Positions 55,291-63,183 of a DNA stretch of 64,000 nt are shown here, in pieces. The stretch is from Mycolicibacterium parafortuitum. GTDB lineage: Bacteria > Actinomycetota > Actinomycetes > Mycobacteriales > Mycobacteriaceae. The stretch covers positions 1 through 64,000 of the forward strand of contig NZ_MVID01000003.1 of assembly GCF_002086815.1 (NCBI RefSeq), read 5' to 3'. Numbering within the stretch: the stretch's first letter is position 1; each line of letters starts with the position of its first letter. The notes below the pieces were generated by a model. The model was given only the letters and a program-made list of their open reading frames with translations, ran no database searches and was not told the DNA's origin. The position numbers and the translations under genes are program-made.

Positions 55291-56085
55291 TCAGCGGTAG
55301 ACCAGGCCGCCGTCGATCAACCCCGCCTGTCCCGTCATGTAGTCCGAATCCGGCCCTGCCAGATACGACACGAAACCGGCGACGTCGTCCGGGGTCTCGG
55401 CGCGGCCCAGCGCGATGCCCCCGACGAACTTGTCGTAGGTCTCGCCTTCGGCGGCGCCGGTCAGCTCGGCGAACCGTTTGTCGATCTCCACCCACATGTC
55501 GGTGCCGACGACGCCGGGACAGTACGCGTTGACGGTGATGCCGTCGGCGGCGTGTTCCTTGGCCGCGGCCTGGGTGAGTGCCCTGACCGCGAATTTCGTC
55601 GCGCTGTACGGCCCGAGCATCGCGAATCCGTCGTGGCCGGCGATCGACGATGCGTTGATGATCTTGCTGATCTTTCCCTGCTCTTTGTTGCGCAACGTCG
55701 TGAACTGCGCGACGGCCGCTTGGATCCCCCACAGCACGCCGTCGACGTTGATCGACCAGAGTTTGCCGAGCTCGGCCGGTGTCACCTGGCTGATCGGACC
55801 GACCAGCGCGATGCCGGCGTTGTTCACCATGATGTCGAATCCGCCGAGGGCCGACGCGGCGTGCTCCACCGCGGCGAAGACCTGGTCGCGGTTGCTGACG
55901 TCGGCCACGAACGTCGTTGCTTTGCTGCCGATTTCGGCGATCTCCGCGGCGACGTCATCGAGACCGCCCTGATGGACGTCCACCAGGGCCACGTCGGCGC
56001 CGTCGCGGGCCAGGCGTAGGGCGATGCCGCGGCCGATACCGCGGGCCGCTCCGGTGACGAGCGCGACTTTTCCGTTGAGTGCCAT
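55291..56085 (-). CDS. Short-chain dehydrogenase, acetoin/diacetyl reductase type
   Basis: A 264-residue classical SDR. NAD turn ALVTGAARGIGRGIALRLA, NNAG in IMVNNAGIALVGP, Ser in INASSIAGHDG and YSATKFAVRAL. The GVLWGIQAAVAQF and CPGVVGTDMWVEIDKRFAELTG segments match the BudC (meso-2,3-butanediol dehydrogenase/diacetyl reductase) family. ATG 56085, two bases after the zinc dehydrogenase gene. Likely acts with it in interconverting 2,3-butanediol and acetoin. Confidence 0.85.
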   Translation of the reverse strand: MALNGKVALVTGAARGIGRGIALRLARDGADVALVDVHQGGLDDVAAEIAEIGSKATTFVADVSNRDQVFAAVEHAASALGGFDIMVNNAGIALVGPISQVTPAELGKLWSINVDGVLWGIQAAVAQFTTLRNKEQGKISKIINASSIAGHDGFAMLGPYSATKFAVRALTQAAAKEHAADGITVNAYCPGVVGTDMWVEIDKRFAELTGAAEGETYDKFVGGIALGRAETPDDVAGFVSYLAGPDSDYMTGQAGLIDGGLVYR

Positions 56086-56087
56086 GG

Positions 56088-57140
56088 CTATTCCGCTCCG
56101 TTCGGATCGACGAGAACCTTCATCTTGGTGCCGGCGTGCAGCGCTTCGAAGCCTTCGTCGACCACGTCGTCGAGGGGGATCCGGGTGACCCAGCCGGTGG
56201 TGTCGTATCGGCCGTCGGCCATCAGCGCGATCACCGCCTCGAAGTCGGCGCCCGTGTAGCACAGCGAGCCCTGGATCCTCGACTCGTTCATCACGAGATT
56301 CAGAAGCGGTGTCTCCAAGGGCTTTTCGTAGATGGCGACGCTGATCATCGGCTTCCGGGACCCGACGCAGGCCAGCGCGGCGGCGACGGCCGGCGCCACG
56401 CCGGCCGCGTCGAACACCGCGTCGGCGCCGTCGCCGCCCGTGTGGTCGGCGATGAAGGCCGGCACGTCGTCGGCGGTCGGGTCGAGGGTGGCGGCGCCGA
56501 GCGCCTCGATCGCGGCGCGGCGGGTCGGTGACGGCTCCACGACGAACACGTCGTCGAGCCCTTTGCCGCGCAGTGCGAACCACAGGCCGATGCCGATCGG
56601 GCCCGCGCCGAACACCATCGCGGTGTCACCGGCGCTCACCTCGCCGAGGGTGGCGGCGTGATAGGCCACCGACATCGGCTCGACCAGCGCGCCGAGCTCC
56701 AGCGACACGGTGTCGGGCAGCCGGTGCAGCATGCTCGTCGGCACCACGGTGTATTCGGCCATGCCGCCGTCGGACATCAGGCCGTGAAAGCCGATCTGCC
56801 GGCAGACGTTGTAGTTCCCGGCCCGGCACGGGCCACAGTGGTCGCACTTGTAGATCGGCTCGACCGCGACGCGGTCGCCCTCCTGCCAACCGGTGACGCC
56901 GTCGCCGAGCGCGGTGATCGTGCCGGAGAACTCGTGCCCCATCGTCAGCGGCAGCTGCGCGCCGGTGAGCGGATGGGGCGCAGTCGGCACGAAGATCGGA
57001 CCGGCGTAGTACTCGTGCAGGTCGGTTCCGCAGATGCCGTTGACGCCGACCTTCAGCTTCACCGTCCCGGGTCGGGGCTCGGGTTCGGGGACGTCGTCGA
57101 CCTCGAGCTTCTTCGGTCCGTAGTACACAGCTGCTCTCAT
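56088..57140 (-). CDS. Zinc-dependent alcohol dehydrogenase, 2,3-butanediol dehydrogenase type
   Basis: A 350-residue MDR protein. Catalytic zinc: Cys in GICGTDLHEY and GHE (about 68-70). Structural zinc: CDHCGPCRAGNYNVC. Rossmann turn VFGAGPIGIGLWFAL. The length and the VNGICGTDLHEYYAGPIF block match the (R,R)-butanediol/acetoin reductase family. It heads the operon adh-SDR-regulator-DUF779. The promoter faces that of the flavin monooxygenase across 141 bases. Confidence 0.87.
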   Translation of the reverse strand: MRAAVYYGPKKLEVDDVPEPEPRPGTVKLKVGVNGICGTDLHEYYAGPIFVPTAPHPLTGAQLPLTMGHEFSGTITALGDGVTGWQEGDRVAVEPIYKCDHCGPCRAGNYNVCRQIGFHGLMSDGGMAEYTVVPTSMLHRLPDTVSLELGALVEPMSVAYHAATLGEVSAGDTAMVFGAGPIGIGLWFALRGKGLDDVFVVEPSPTRRAAIEALGAATLDPTADDVPAFIADHTGGDGADAVFDAAGVAPAVAAALACVGSRKPMISVAIYEKPLETPLLNLVMNESRIQGSLCYTGADFEAVIALMADGRYDTTGWVTRIPLDDVVDEGFEALHAGTKMKVLVDPNGAE

Positions 57141-57173
57141 GCCGCATTCCTATGTGACGGCCGACACAGCGCG

Positions 57174-57247
57174 AAAGAGTTGCAGGGGGTTGCAGTGCGG
57201 CTGCGGACCCGGGAAGTGCGGGTCGTTGCAACTCTTCGCAACTCTTG
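57174..57247. promoter_or_regulatory. Three AAGAGTTGCR half-sites in the divergent promoter
   Basis: AAGAGTTGCA occurs on the plus strand at 57175-57184. The same decamer occurs on the minus strand at 57236-57227 (AAGAGTTGCA) and 57247-57238 (AAGAGTTGCG). An extra GTTGCA lies at 57189-57194. The facing copies make an inverted repeat with the arms GAGTTGCA/TGCAACTC. AcoR-type regulators bind GTTGCA-N-TGCAAC palindromes, so the GAF regulator at 53960-55267 is the likely ligand-responsive factor for both divergent genes. Confidence 0.6.
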
Positions 57248-57281
57248 TCAGCTGCACCGATGCCGATGTGTCCTGGCTCAC

Positions 57282-59126
57282 ATGACTTCGACTCTCGACC
57301 CTCAGACCACCACCGAGCTGACGCCGCAGCAACGCGTCGAGGCCTGGCTCGCCGACTTCGAGGCCGCGCTGGCCGTCCGCGACATCGAACGCGTCACCGG
57401 CATGTTCGCCGTCGACGGCTTCTGGCGCGACCTGGTCGCGTTCACCTGGAACCTCAAGACCATGGAAGGCCGCGACCAGATCGCCGACATGCTGGACGCC
57501 CGCCTCATCGAGACCGGCCCGTCGGGATTCCACACCCGCGAACCCGCCGTCGCGGACGGCGACGGGGCCGATGCGGTGGTGTCGGCGTTCATCGAGTTCG
57601 AGACCGCCGTCGGGCGCGGCAACGGCCACCTGCGCCTGAAGGACGACGGCGGTGTCGACCGGGCGTGGACACTGCTGACCACGCTGCAGGAGCTCAAGGG
57701 GCACGAGGAACGCGTGGGCGCCGGCCGCGTGCTGGGCGCCGTGCACGGCGACGACCCCGATCCGCGGTCGTGGGCGGAGAAGAAGGCCGCCGAGGACGCC
57801 GAACTGGGCCGCACGACCCAGCCGTACACGCTGGTCATCGGCGGCGGACAGGGCGGTATCGCGCTCGGCGCGCGGCTGCGCCAACTCGGGGTGCCCGCGA
57901 TCGTCGTCGACAAGCACGAACGCCCCGGCGACCAGTGGCGCAAGCGCTACAAGTCGCTGTGCCTGCACGATCCGGTCTGGTACGACCACCTGCCGTACTT
58001 GCCGTTCCCGCAGAACTGGCCGGTGTTCGCGCCGAAGGACAAGATCGGCGACTGGCTGGAGTTCTACACCCGGGTGATGGAGGTGCCCTACTGGTCGAAG
58101 ACCTCCTGCCTGTCGGCGAGCTTCGACGAGCAGTCGCAGCGGTGGACCGTCGAGGTGGACCGCGACGGCGAACGGCTGACGCTGCACCCCACCCAGCTGG
58201 TGCTGGCCACCGGGATGTCGGGCAAGCCGAACGTTCCCACGCTGCCCGGCCAGGACGTGTTCCGCGGCGATCAGCACCATTCCAGCGCGCACCCCGGCCC
58301 GGACGCCTACGTCGGCAAGAAGGCCGTGGTGATCGGGTCGAACAACTCCGCGCACGACATCTGCAAGGCGCTCTACGAGAACGGCGTCGACGTGACGATG
58401 GTGCAGCGGTCCTCCACGCACATCGTCAAATCCGACACCCTGATGGACATCGGGCTCGGTGACCTGTACTCCGAGCGTGCGCTGGCCGCCGGGATGACGA
58501 CCGAGAAGGCGGACCTGACGTTCGCGTCGCTGCCGTACAAGATCATGCACGAGTTCCAGATCCCGCTGTATGACCGGATGCGCGAGCGCGACAAGGAGTT
58601 CTACGACCGGCTCGCAGCCGCCGGCTTCGAATTGGACTGGGGCGCCGACGGTTCCGGGCTGTTCATGAAGTACCTGCGGCGGGGCTCGGGCTACTACATC
58701 GACGTCGGCGCGTGCGACATGGTCGCCGACGGCCGGATCAAGCTCGCGCACGGGCAGGTCGACCATCTGACCGAGGATTCGGTGGTGCTCTCCGACGGCA
58801 CCGAGCTGCCCGCCGACGTCGTGGTCTACGCGACCGGCTACGGCTCGATGAACGGCTGGGCCGCCGACCTCATCGGCCAAGACGTCGCCGACAAGGTCGG
58901 CAAGGTGTGGGGCCTGGGCAGCGACACCCCGAAGGACCCGGGACCGTGGGAGGGCGAGCAGCGCAACATGTGGAAGCCCACGCAGCAGCCGAACCTGTGG
59001 TTCCACGGCGGGAACCTGCACCAGTCGCGGCATTACTCGCTGTATCTGGCGCTGCAACTGAAGGCCCGCTACGAGGGGCTGCCGACACCGGTGTACGGGC
59101 TGCAGGAGGTCCATCACCTGTCCTGA
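57282..59126 (+). CDS. Flavin-containing monooxygenase with N-terminal NTF2-like domain
   Basis: A 614-residue class-B monooxygenase. An NTF2/SnoaL-like domain (about 15-140) precedes the FAD turn VIGGGQGGIALG (185-196). The NADPH turn is VVIGSNNSAHD (about 349-359). The fingerprint reads F-x-G-x3-H-x3-H-P (327-338), so the last aromatic of Baeyer-Villiger (W) or FMO (Y/F) enzymes is His. Substrate is unknown; linkage to acetoin-type genes suggests a ketone or alcohol. ATG 57282. It ends before a 19-base perfect palindrome. Confidence 0.87.
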   Translation: MTSTLDPQTTTELTPQQRVEAWLADFEAALAVRDIERVTGMFAVDGFWRDLVAFTWNLKTMEGRDQIADMLDARLIETGPSGFHTREPAVADGDGADAVVSAFIEFETAVGRGNGHLRLKDDGGVDRAWTLLTTLQELKGHEERVGAGRVLGAVHGDDPDPRSWAEKKAAEDAELGRTTQPYTLVIGGGQGGIALGARLRQLGVPAIVVDKHERPGDQWRKRYKSLCLHDPVWYDHLPYLPFPQNWPVFAPKDKIGDWLEFYTRVMEVPYWSKTSCLSASFDEQSQRWTVEVDRDGERLTLHPTQLVLATGMSGKPNVPTLPGQDVFRGDQHHSSAHPGPDAYVGKKAVVIGSNNSAHDICKALYENGVDVTMVQRSSTHIVKSDTLMDIGLGDLYSERALAAGMTTEKADLTFASLPYKIMHEFQIPLYDRMRERDKEFYDRLAAAGFELDWGADGSGLFMKYLRRGSGYYIDVGACDMVADGRIKLAHGQVDHLTEDSVVLSDGTELPADVVVYATGYGSMNGWAADLIGQDVADKVGKVWGLGSDTPKDPGPWEGEQRNMWKPTQQPNLWFHGGNLHQSRHYSLYLALQLKARYEGLPTPVYGLQEVHHLS

Positions 59127-59135
59127 CCGTCTTTC

Positions 59136-59196
59136 GCCGAAACTGCATTCCAGCGGGGAAAGTCCGAGTGCGGACCTGCTGGAATGCAGTTTCGGC
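59136..59196. repeat. 61-base perfect palindrome (19-base arms)
   Basis: Arms GCCGAAACTGCATTCCAGC (59136-59154) and its exact complement (59178-59196) enclose a 23-base centre that itself has GTCCG/CGGAC. It lies ten bases after the monooxygenase stop and ends twelve bases before the next gene's ATG. The GAGGG ribosome site follows the right arm. It may be a terminator or a mobile-type palindrome. Confidence 0.75.
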
Positions 59197-59207
59197 CAGA
59201 GGGAACA

Positions 59208-61247
59208 ATGGGGGTCGTGACCGACACCCGCCCCGCTGTCCCCGCGACCGACCCGTACCTCTGGCTGGAGGATGTCACCGGCGACGACGCACTCGACTGG
59301 GTGCGCGCCCACAACGAACCGACGATCGCCGAACTCGGCGGCGAGCGCTTCGAGCAGATGCGTGCCGAGGCGCTCGAGGTCCTCGACACCGATGCCCGCA
59401 TCCCGTACGTGCGCAGGCGCGGCGAGTACCTGTACAACTTCTGGCGCGACGCCGAACACCAGAAAGGCGTGTGGCGGCGCACCACCCTGGACAGTTACCG
59501 CAACGAACAGCCGGACTGGGACGTCCTGATCGACGTCGACGAGCTGGCCCGCCGCGACGGCGAGAACTGGGTGTGGGCCGGTGCCGACGTGCTGGAGCCG
59601 GACTACCACCTGGCGCTGATCAGCCTGTCCCGCGGCGGCGCCGACGCCGCGGTGGTCCGCGAATTCGACATGCGGACAAGGACGTTCGTCGACGGCGGAT
59701 TCGAGTTGCCCGAGGCCAAATCGCAGGTGTCCTGGGAGGACGAGAACACCGTGCTGGTCGGCACCGACTTCGGCGACGGATCGCTGACCGAGTCGGGCTA
59801 TCCACGCCTGGTGAAGCGGTGGCGGCGCGGCGAGCCGCTGGCCGAGGCCGAAACCCTGTTCAGCGGAGCCGAATCCGATGTGCTGGTCGCCGGGTCGCAC
59901 CACCACACGCCGGGGTACGAACGCACCCTGATCGGGCGTGCGTTCGACTTCTTCAACGAGCAGGTCTACGAACTGCGCGGCCCGGAGTTGATCCGCATCG
60001 ACACCCCCACCGACGCCAGCATCTCGATCCACCGGGAGTGGCTGCTGATCGAGCTGCGCACCGAATGGACCTACGGCACCCAAAGCTATCCGGCCGGGGC
60101 GCTGCTGGCCGCCGACTACGAGCAGTTCCTCGGCGGTACCGCCGAACTGCAGGTGGTGTTCACCCCCGACGCGCACACCTGCCTGCACCATTACGCGTGG
60201 ACCCGCGACCGGCTGGTCGTCGTCACGCTCGCCGACGTGGCCAGCCGCGTCGAGGTCTACACCCCGGGGGCGTGGACCGCGGAACCGGTCACCGGGCTGC
60301 CCGACAACACCAACACCACCATCGCCGCCGCCGATCACCTCGGCGACGAGATCTTCCTGGACTCTTCGGGTTTCGACACCCCGTCGCGGCTGCTGCACGG
60401 CCCCGCCGGCGGGGAGCTGGTCGAGATCAAACGGGCACCGTCGTTCTTCGACGCCGCCGATCTCGAGGTCACGCAGTACTTCGCGACGTCCGACGACGGT
60501 ACCGCGGTGCCGTATTTCTTGGTGGGACACCGCCATCGGCAATCCCCCGGACCGACGCTGCTCGGCGGGTACGGCGGTTTCGAGGTGGCCCGCACACCCG
60601 GGTACGACGGTGTGATGGGGCGGCTGTGGCTGTCGCGCGGCGGCACCTACGTGCTGGCCAACATCCGCGGCGGCGGCGAGTACGGACCCACGTGGCACAC
60701 CCAGGCGATGCGCGAGGGCAGACACCTGGTCTACGAGGATTTCGCCGCGGTGGCACGCGATCTGGTGGCCCGGGGCATCACCACCGTGGAGCAGCTCGGT
60801 GCGCAGGGCGGCAGCAACGGCGGCCTGCTGATGGGCGTGATGCTGACCCGGTATCCGGAACTGTTCGGCGCGCTGGTGTGCAGCGTGCCGCTGCTCGACA
60901 TGAAGCGGTTCCACCTGCTGCTGGCCGGTGCGTCCTGGGTGGCCGAGTACGGCGATCCCGACGATCCCGACGACTGGGCGTTCATGGCGGAATATTCGCC
61001 GTACCAGAACATCTCGACGGACAAGCGCTATCCCCCGGTGCTGATCACCACGTCGACCCGCGACGACCGGGTGCATCCCGGTCACGCCAGGAAGATGACC
61101 GCGGCGCTGGAGGACGCCGGCCATCCGGTGCGCTACTACGAGAACATCGAGGGCGGACACGCCGGTGCGTCGGACAATCCGCAGGTCGCGTTCCGGTCCG
61201 CACTGATCTACGAATACCTGCTGCGCACACTGGACGGAACGCCCTGA
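59208..61247 (+). CDS. Prolyl oligopeptidase family serine peptidase
   Basis: A 679-residue S9A peptidase (Rv0457c equivalent) with a seven-bladed propeller (about 60-400) and a C-terminal hydrolase domain. Catalytic Ser536 (GAQGGSNGGLL), Asp620 (TRDDRVHP), His651 (IEGGHAGAS). The N-terminal YLWLEDVTGDDALDWVRAHN is typical. Cleaves short Pro-containing peptides. ATG 59208 with GAGGG seven bases upstream; GTG 59217 is an alternative. Confidence 0.92.
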   Translation: MGVVTDTRPAVPATDPYLWLEDVTGDDALDWVRAHNEPTIAELGGERFEQMRAEALEVLDTDARIPYVRRRGEYLYNFWRDAEHQKGVWRRTTLDSYRNEQPDWDVLIDVDELARRDGENWVWAGADVLEPDYHLALISLSRGGADAAVVREFDMRTRTFVDGGFELPEAKSQVSWEDENTVLVGTDFGDGSLTESGYPRLVKRWRRGEPLAEAETLFSGAESDVLVAGSHHHTPGYERTLIGRAFDFFNEQVYELRGPELIRIDTPTDASISIHREWLLIELRTEWTYGTQSYPAGALLAADYEQFLGGTAELQVVFTPDAHTCLHHYAWTRDRLVVVTLADVASRVEVYTPGAWTAEPVTGLPDNTNTTIAAADHLGDEIFLDSSGFDTPSRLLHGPAGGELVEIKRAPSFFDAADLEVTQYFATSDDGTAVPYFLVGHRHRQSPGPTLLGGYGGFEVARTPGYDGVMGRLWLSRGGTYVLANIRGGGEYGPTWHTQAMREGRHLVYEDFAAVARDLVARGITTVEQLGAQGGSNGGLLMGVMLTRYPELFGALVCSVPLLDMKRFHLLLAGASWVAEYGDPDDPDDWAFMAEYSPYQNISTDKRYPPVLITTSTRDDRVHPGHARKMTAALEDAGHPVRYYENIEGGHAGASDNPQVAFRSALIYEYLLRTLDGTP

Positions 61248-61901
61248 ATGGACACCGCGATGCACCCACGCTGGAAATCCCTGCTGCTGGCCGCGGCCTC
61301 GGTGGCGCTGCTGTCGACCGGGTGCGCCCAGGACGTGACCGGGCGCCCGGTCGTCGCCGACGGGCAGCCCGCGACCGGCGTTGACGAGAACGAGTGCACC
61401 GTCGTCGATGCGCCGTTGGACGACATCCCGACCCGCAGCGCCACCGAACCGGTGCTGCGCATCCCCGTCCCGGACGGATGGGAGCGCAGCCGGATGATGG
61501 ACAGCCCGGTGATCCGGTACACCATCGTGTCCACCGACCTGGTCAACGACGGCTTCGCGACCAACGCCGTCGTCACCCTCGAATCCATGCGGGGCAGCCA
61601 GCCGGCCGACGAGGTGTTCGCGTCCAACCGGGACAACCTGGTGACCGGGCTCGGCGCCTACGGGCTGGAGGTCGACAGCAACAGCACCTGCGGACTCCCC
61701 TCGGAGACAACGTTTTACATGGCGCCGGCGATGGGCGCCGCGCCGGAGCGGCCCGTCATCATGCACGCCGTCGTCGCCGAGACCGCGGGAGCGACCTACC
61801 TGGCCACGATGACGATCCAGACCACCAATGCCGACGATCCGCAGTTCATCGAGGACTCACTGGAGATCGTGGACGGATTCCAGATGGTGGAGCCCGGCTG
61901 A
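61248..61901 (+). CDS. LpqN/LpqT-family lipoprotein
   Basis: A 217-residue lipoprotein. Signal RWKSLLLAAASVALLSTGC, lipobox ending LSTGC. Mature part has IPVPDGWERSRMMDSPVIRYTIVSTDL and VTLESMRGSQPADEVFASNRDNL, the family pattern in mycobacteria. Outer-face location. ATG directly follows the peptidase stop; a second ATG is four codons in. It overlaps the next gene by one base. Confidence 0.85.
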   Translation: MDTAMHPRWKSLLLAAASVALLSTGCAQDVTGRPVVADGQPATGVDENECTVVDAPLDDIPTRSATEPVLRIPVPDGWERSRMMDSPVIRYTIVSTDLVNDGFATNAVVTLESMRGSQPADEVFASNRDNLVTGLGAYGLEVDSNSTCGLPSETTFYMAPAMGAAPERPVIMHAVVAETAGATYLATMTIQTTNADDPQFIEDSLEIVDGFQMVEPG

Positions 61902-62221
61902 TGACGACGCTGTCGTGGGTGCTGCTGGGTGCGGGCGTGGTCGCCCTGGTCCTCGGTGCGGTCGTGCCGGGGCGGGACACCCCGACGGCTCCCAAGCGCG
62001 CGGTCAAACGGCGGATCTACTGGACCGGCACCGCGGCCGGGGTGGTGCTGCTGTTCCTGTCCGGGCTGCCCGACGTGCAGAGTGCCGTCGCGTCCGCCGC
62101 CGCGGCGGCGATCCTGATGACCGGCATGGCGTATTTCCGCACCCCGCACATCAAGATCGGCGGAACCATCTACTCGGCCTACGAACCGCACCGGCGTCCC
62201 GACCCACCCCCGTCGGGGTGA
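61901..62221 (+). CDS. Small membrane protein
   Basis: A 106-residue protein with two or three membrane helices (about 5-24, 42-58, 62-82), a basic loop PKRAVKRRIYW and a Pro-rich tail. ATG overlaps the lipoprotein stop (TGATG), so they are translationally coupled. Function unknown. It ends four bases before the convergent DedA gene. Confidence 0.75.
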   Translation: MTTLSWVLLGAGVVALVLGAVVPGRDTPTAPKRAVKRRIYWTGTAAGVVLLFLSGLPDVQSAVASAAAAAILMTGMAYFRTPHIKIGGTIYSAYEPHRRPDPPPSG

Positions 62222-62225
62222 CGTC

Positions 62226-62897
62226 TCAGCCGCTCTGCGCCGCTCTGCGGCGGCGCAGCCGCGCGAGAACGAACCAGCCGACGACGCCGAGCAGTGCGAC
62301 CATCACCACGGTCTGGAACGTCGACGCGTAGGGCTCCACCCGGTGCCACTGTGACCCCAGCGCGTATCCGGCGCCGATGAACACGCTGTTCCAGATCAGG
62401 CTGCCGAATGTGGTCAGCACCGTGAACACGAAGAAGTTCATGCGCTCGGTGCCTGCCGGCACGGAGATGAAGCTGCGGAAGAACGGCAGCATCCGGCCGA
62501 AGAACACCCCTTTGGTGCCGTGGCGCTCGAACCATCTCGCCGATCGGTCGATGTCGTCGCAGTCGATCAGCGGGACCTTGGTCACCAGTGCGCGCATCCG
62601 CTCGTGGCCCAGCCGCGCGCCGAGAAAGTAGATGATCCAGGCGCCGACGACCGATCCCAGTGTGGTCCACACGACCGCCTCCACCGCGGAGAGCTTTCCG
62701 AGCCGTGCCGCGAATCCGGCCATCGGCAGGATCACCTCGCTGGGCAGCGGCGGGAAGATGTTCTCCAGAAGAATGGCGAGCCCGGCGCCCGGCCCACCGA
62801 GACGATCCATCAGGTCGACCGTCCAGCCGGCGAGCCCGTCGACATCGGCCGTGTCCTGTAGCGACAAGATCTGCCTTTCCCTCTCGATGCCCACCAA
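62226..62897 (-). CDS. DedA-family membrane protein
   Basis: A 223-residue DedA/SNARE-associated protein, probably a lipid (undecaprenyl- or phospholipid) scramblase-type transporter. Conserved blocks: ENIFPPLPSEVILPMAGFAA, GARLGHERM, FFGRMLPFFRSFISVPAG. Start uncertain: TTG 62897, GTG 62894, or TTG 62867 preceded by GGGAAAGG. Four or five helices. Confidence 0.85.
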   Translation of the reverse strand: MVGIERERQILSLQDTADVDGLAGWTVDLMDRLGGPGAGLAILLENIFPPLPSEVILPMAGFAARLGKLSAVEAVVWTTLGSVVGAWIIYFLGARLGHERMRALVTKVPLIDCDDIDRSARWFERHGTKGVFFGRMLPFFRSFISVPAGTERMNFFVFTVLTTFGSLIWNSVFIGAGYALGSQWHRVEPYASTFQTVVMVALLGVVGWFVLARLRRRRAAQSG

Positions 62898-62937
62898 GGG
62901 TTCCCGGTGGGGCGAATCTCAACCCCGGCGCGCCGAT

Positions 62938-62957
62938 CGCAGTACCGAACTACTGCG
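62938..62957. repeat. Short perfect hairpin between divergent DedA and small-ORF genes
   Basis: CGCAGTA (62938-62944) and TACTGCG (62951-62957), seven-base perfect arms with a six-base loop that reads GTTCGG on the minus strand. It lies in the 121-base divergent region between DedA and the His-rich ORF, so it may be an operator or leader hairpin. Confidence 0.45.
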
Positions 62958-63018
62958 TCCACGCCCGCGGCCACCAACGACGATCGTGGGGAAACCCAGG
63001 TAAAGAGGAGGGTTTGCC

Positions 63019-63183
63019 ATGACGATCATGTCGCACCCGTCACAACTGATTTCCTTGGTGCACTGGAGGACTCACCATCCTCGCCACAAACACATCAAAT
63101 CCGACTGGGATGTGCACGGCCATCCACACCACTACCTCTTCATCGAGAACGCATTGCTGTCCCGGGAGATGTACCGGCTGTAG
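63019..63183 (+). CDS. Histidine-rich 54-residue small protein (unrecognised)
   Basis: ATG 63019 is preceded by GAGGAGGG eight bases upstream, one of the strongest ribosome sites in the window. The 54-residue product has ten His and many Arg/Lys in its first 40 residues: MSHPSQLISLVHW, then RTHHPRHKHIK and WDVHGHPHHY. The tail is FIENALLSREMYRL. There is no signal or membrane segment. Codon third positions are more A/T-rich than neighbours. HPRHKH and HGHPHH could bind metal. The last 44 bases overlap the convergent membrane-protein gene. Function unknown. Confidence 0.65.
   Translation: MTIMSHPSQLISLVHWRTHHPRHKHIKSDWDVHGHPHHYLFIENALLSREMYRL

Noticed and set aside
57150..61766. Minus-strand open frame of over 1,500 codons opposite the monooxygenase, peptidase and lipoprotein genes
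   Set aside because: All three plus-strand genes have complete catalytic motifs and ribosome sites; the long frame has none and crosses two gene boundaries and a palindrome.
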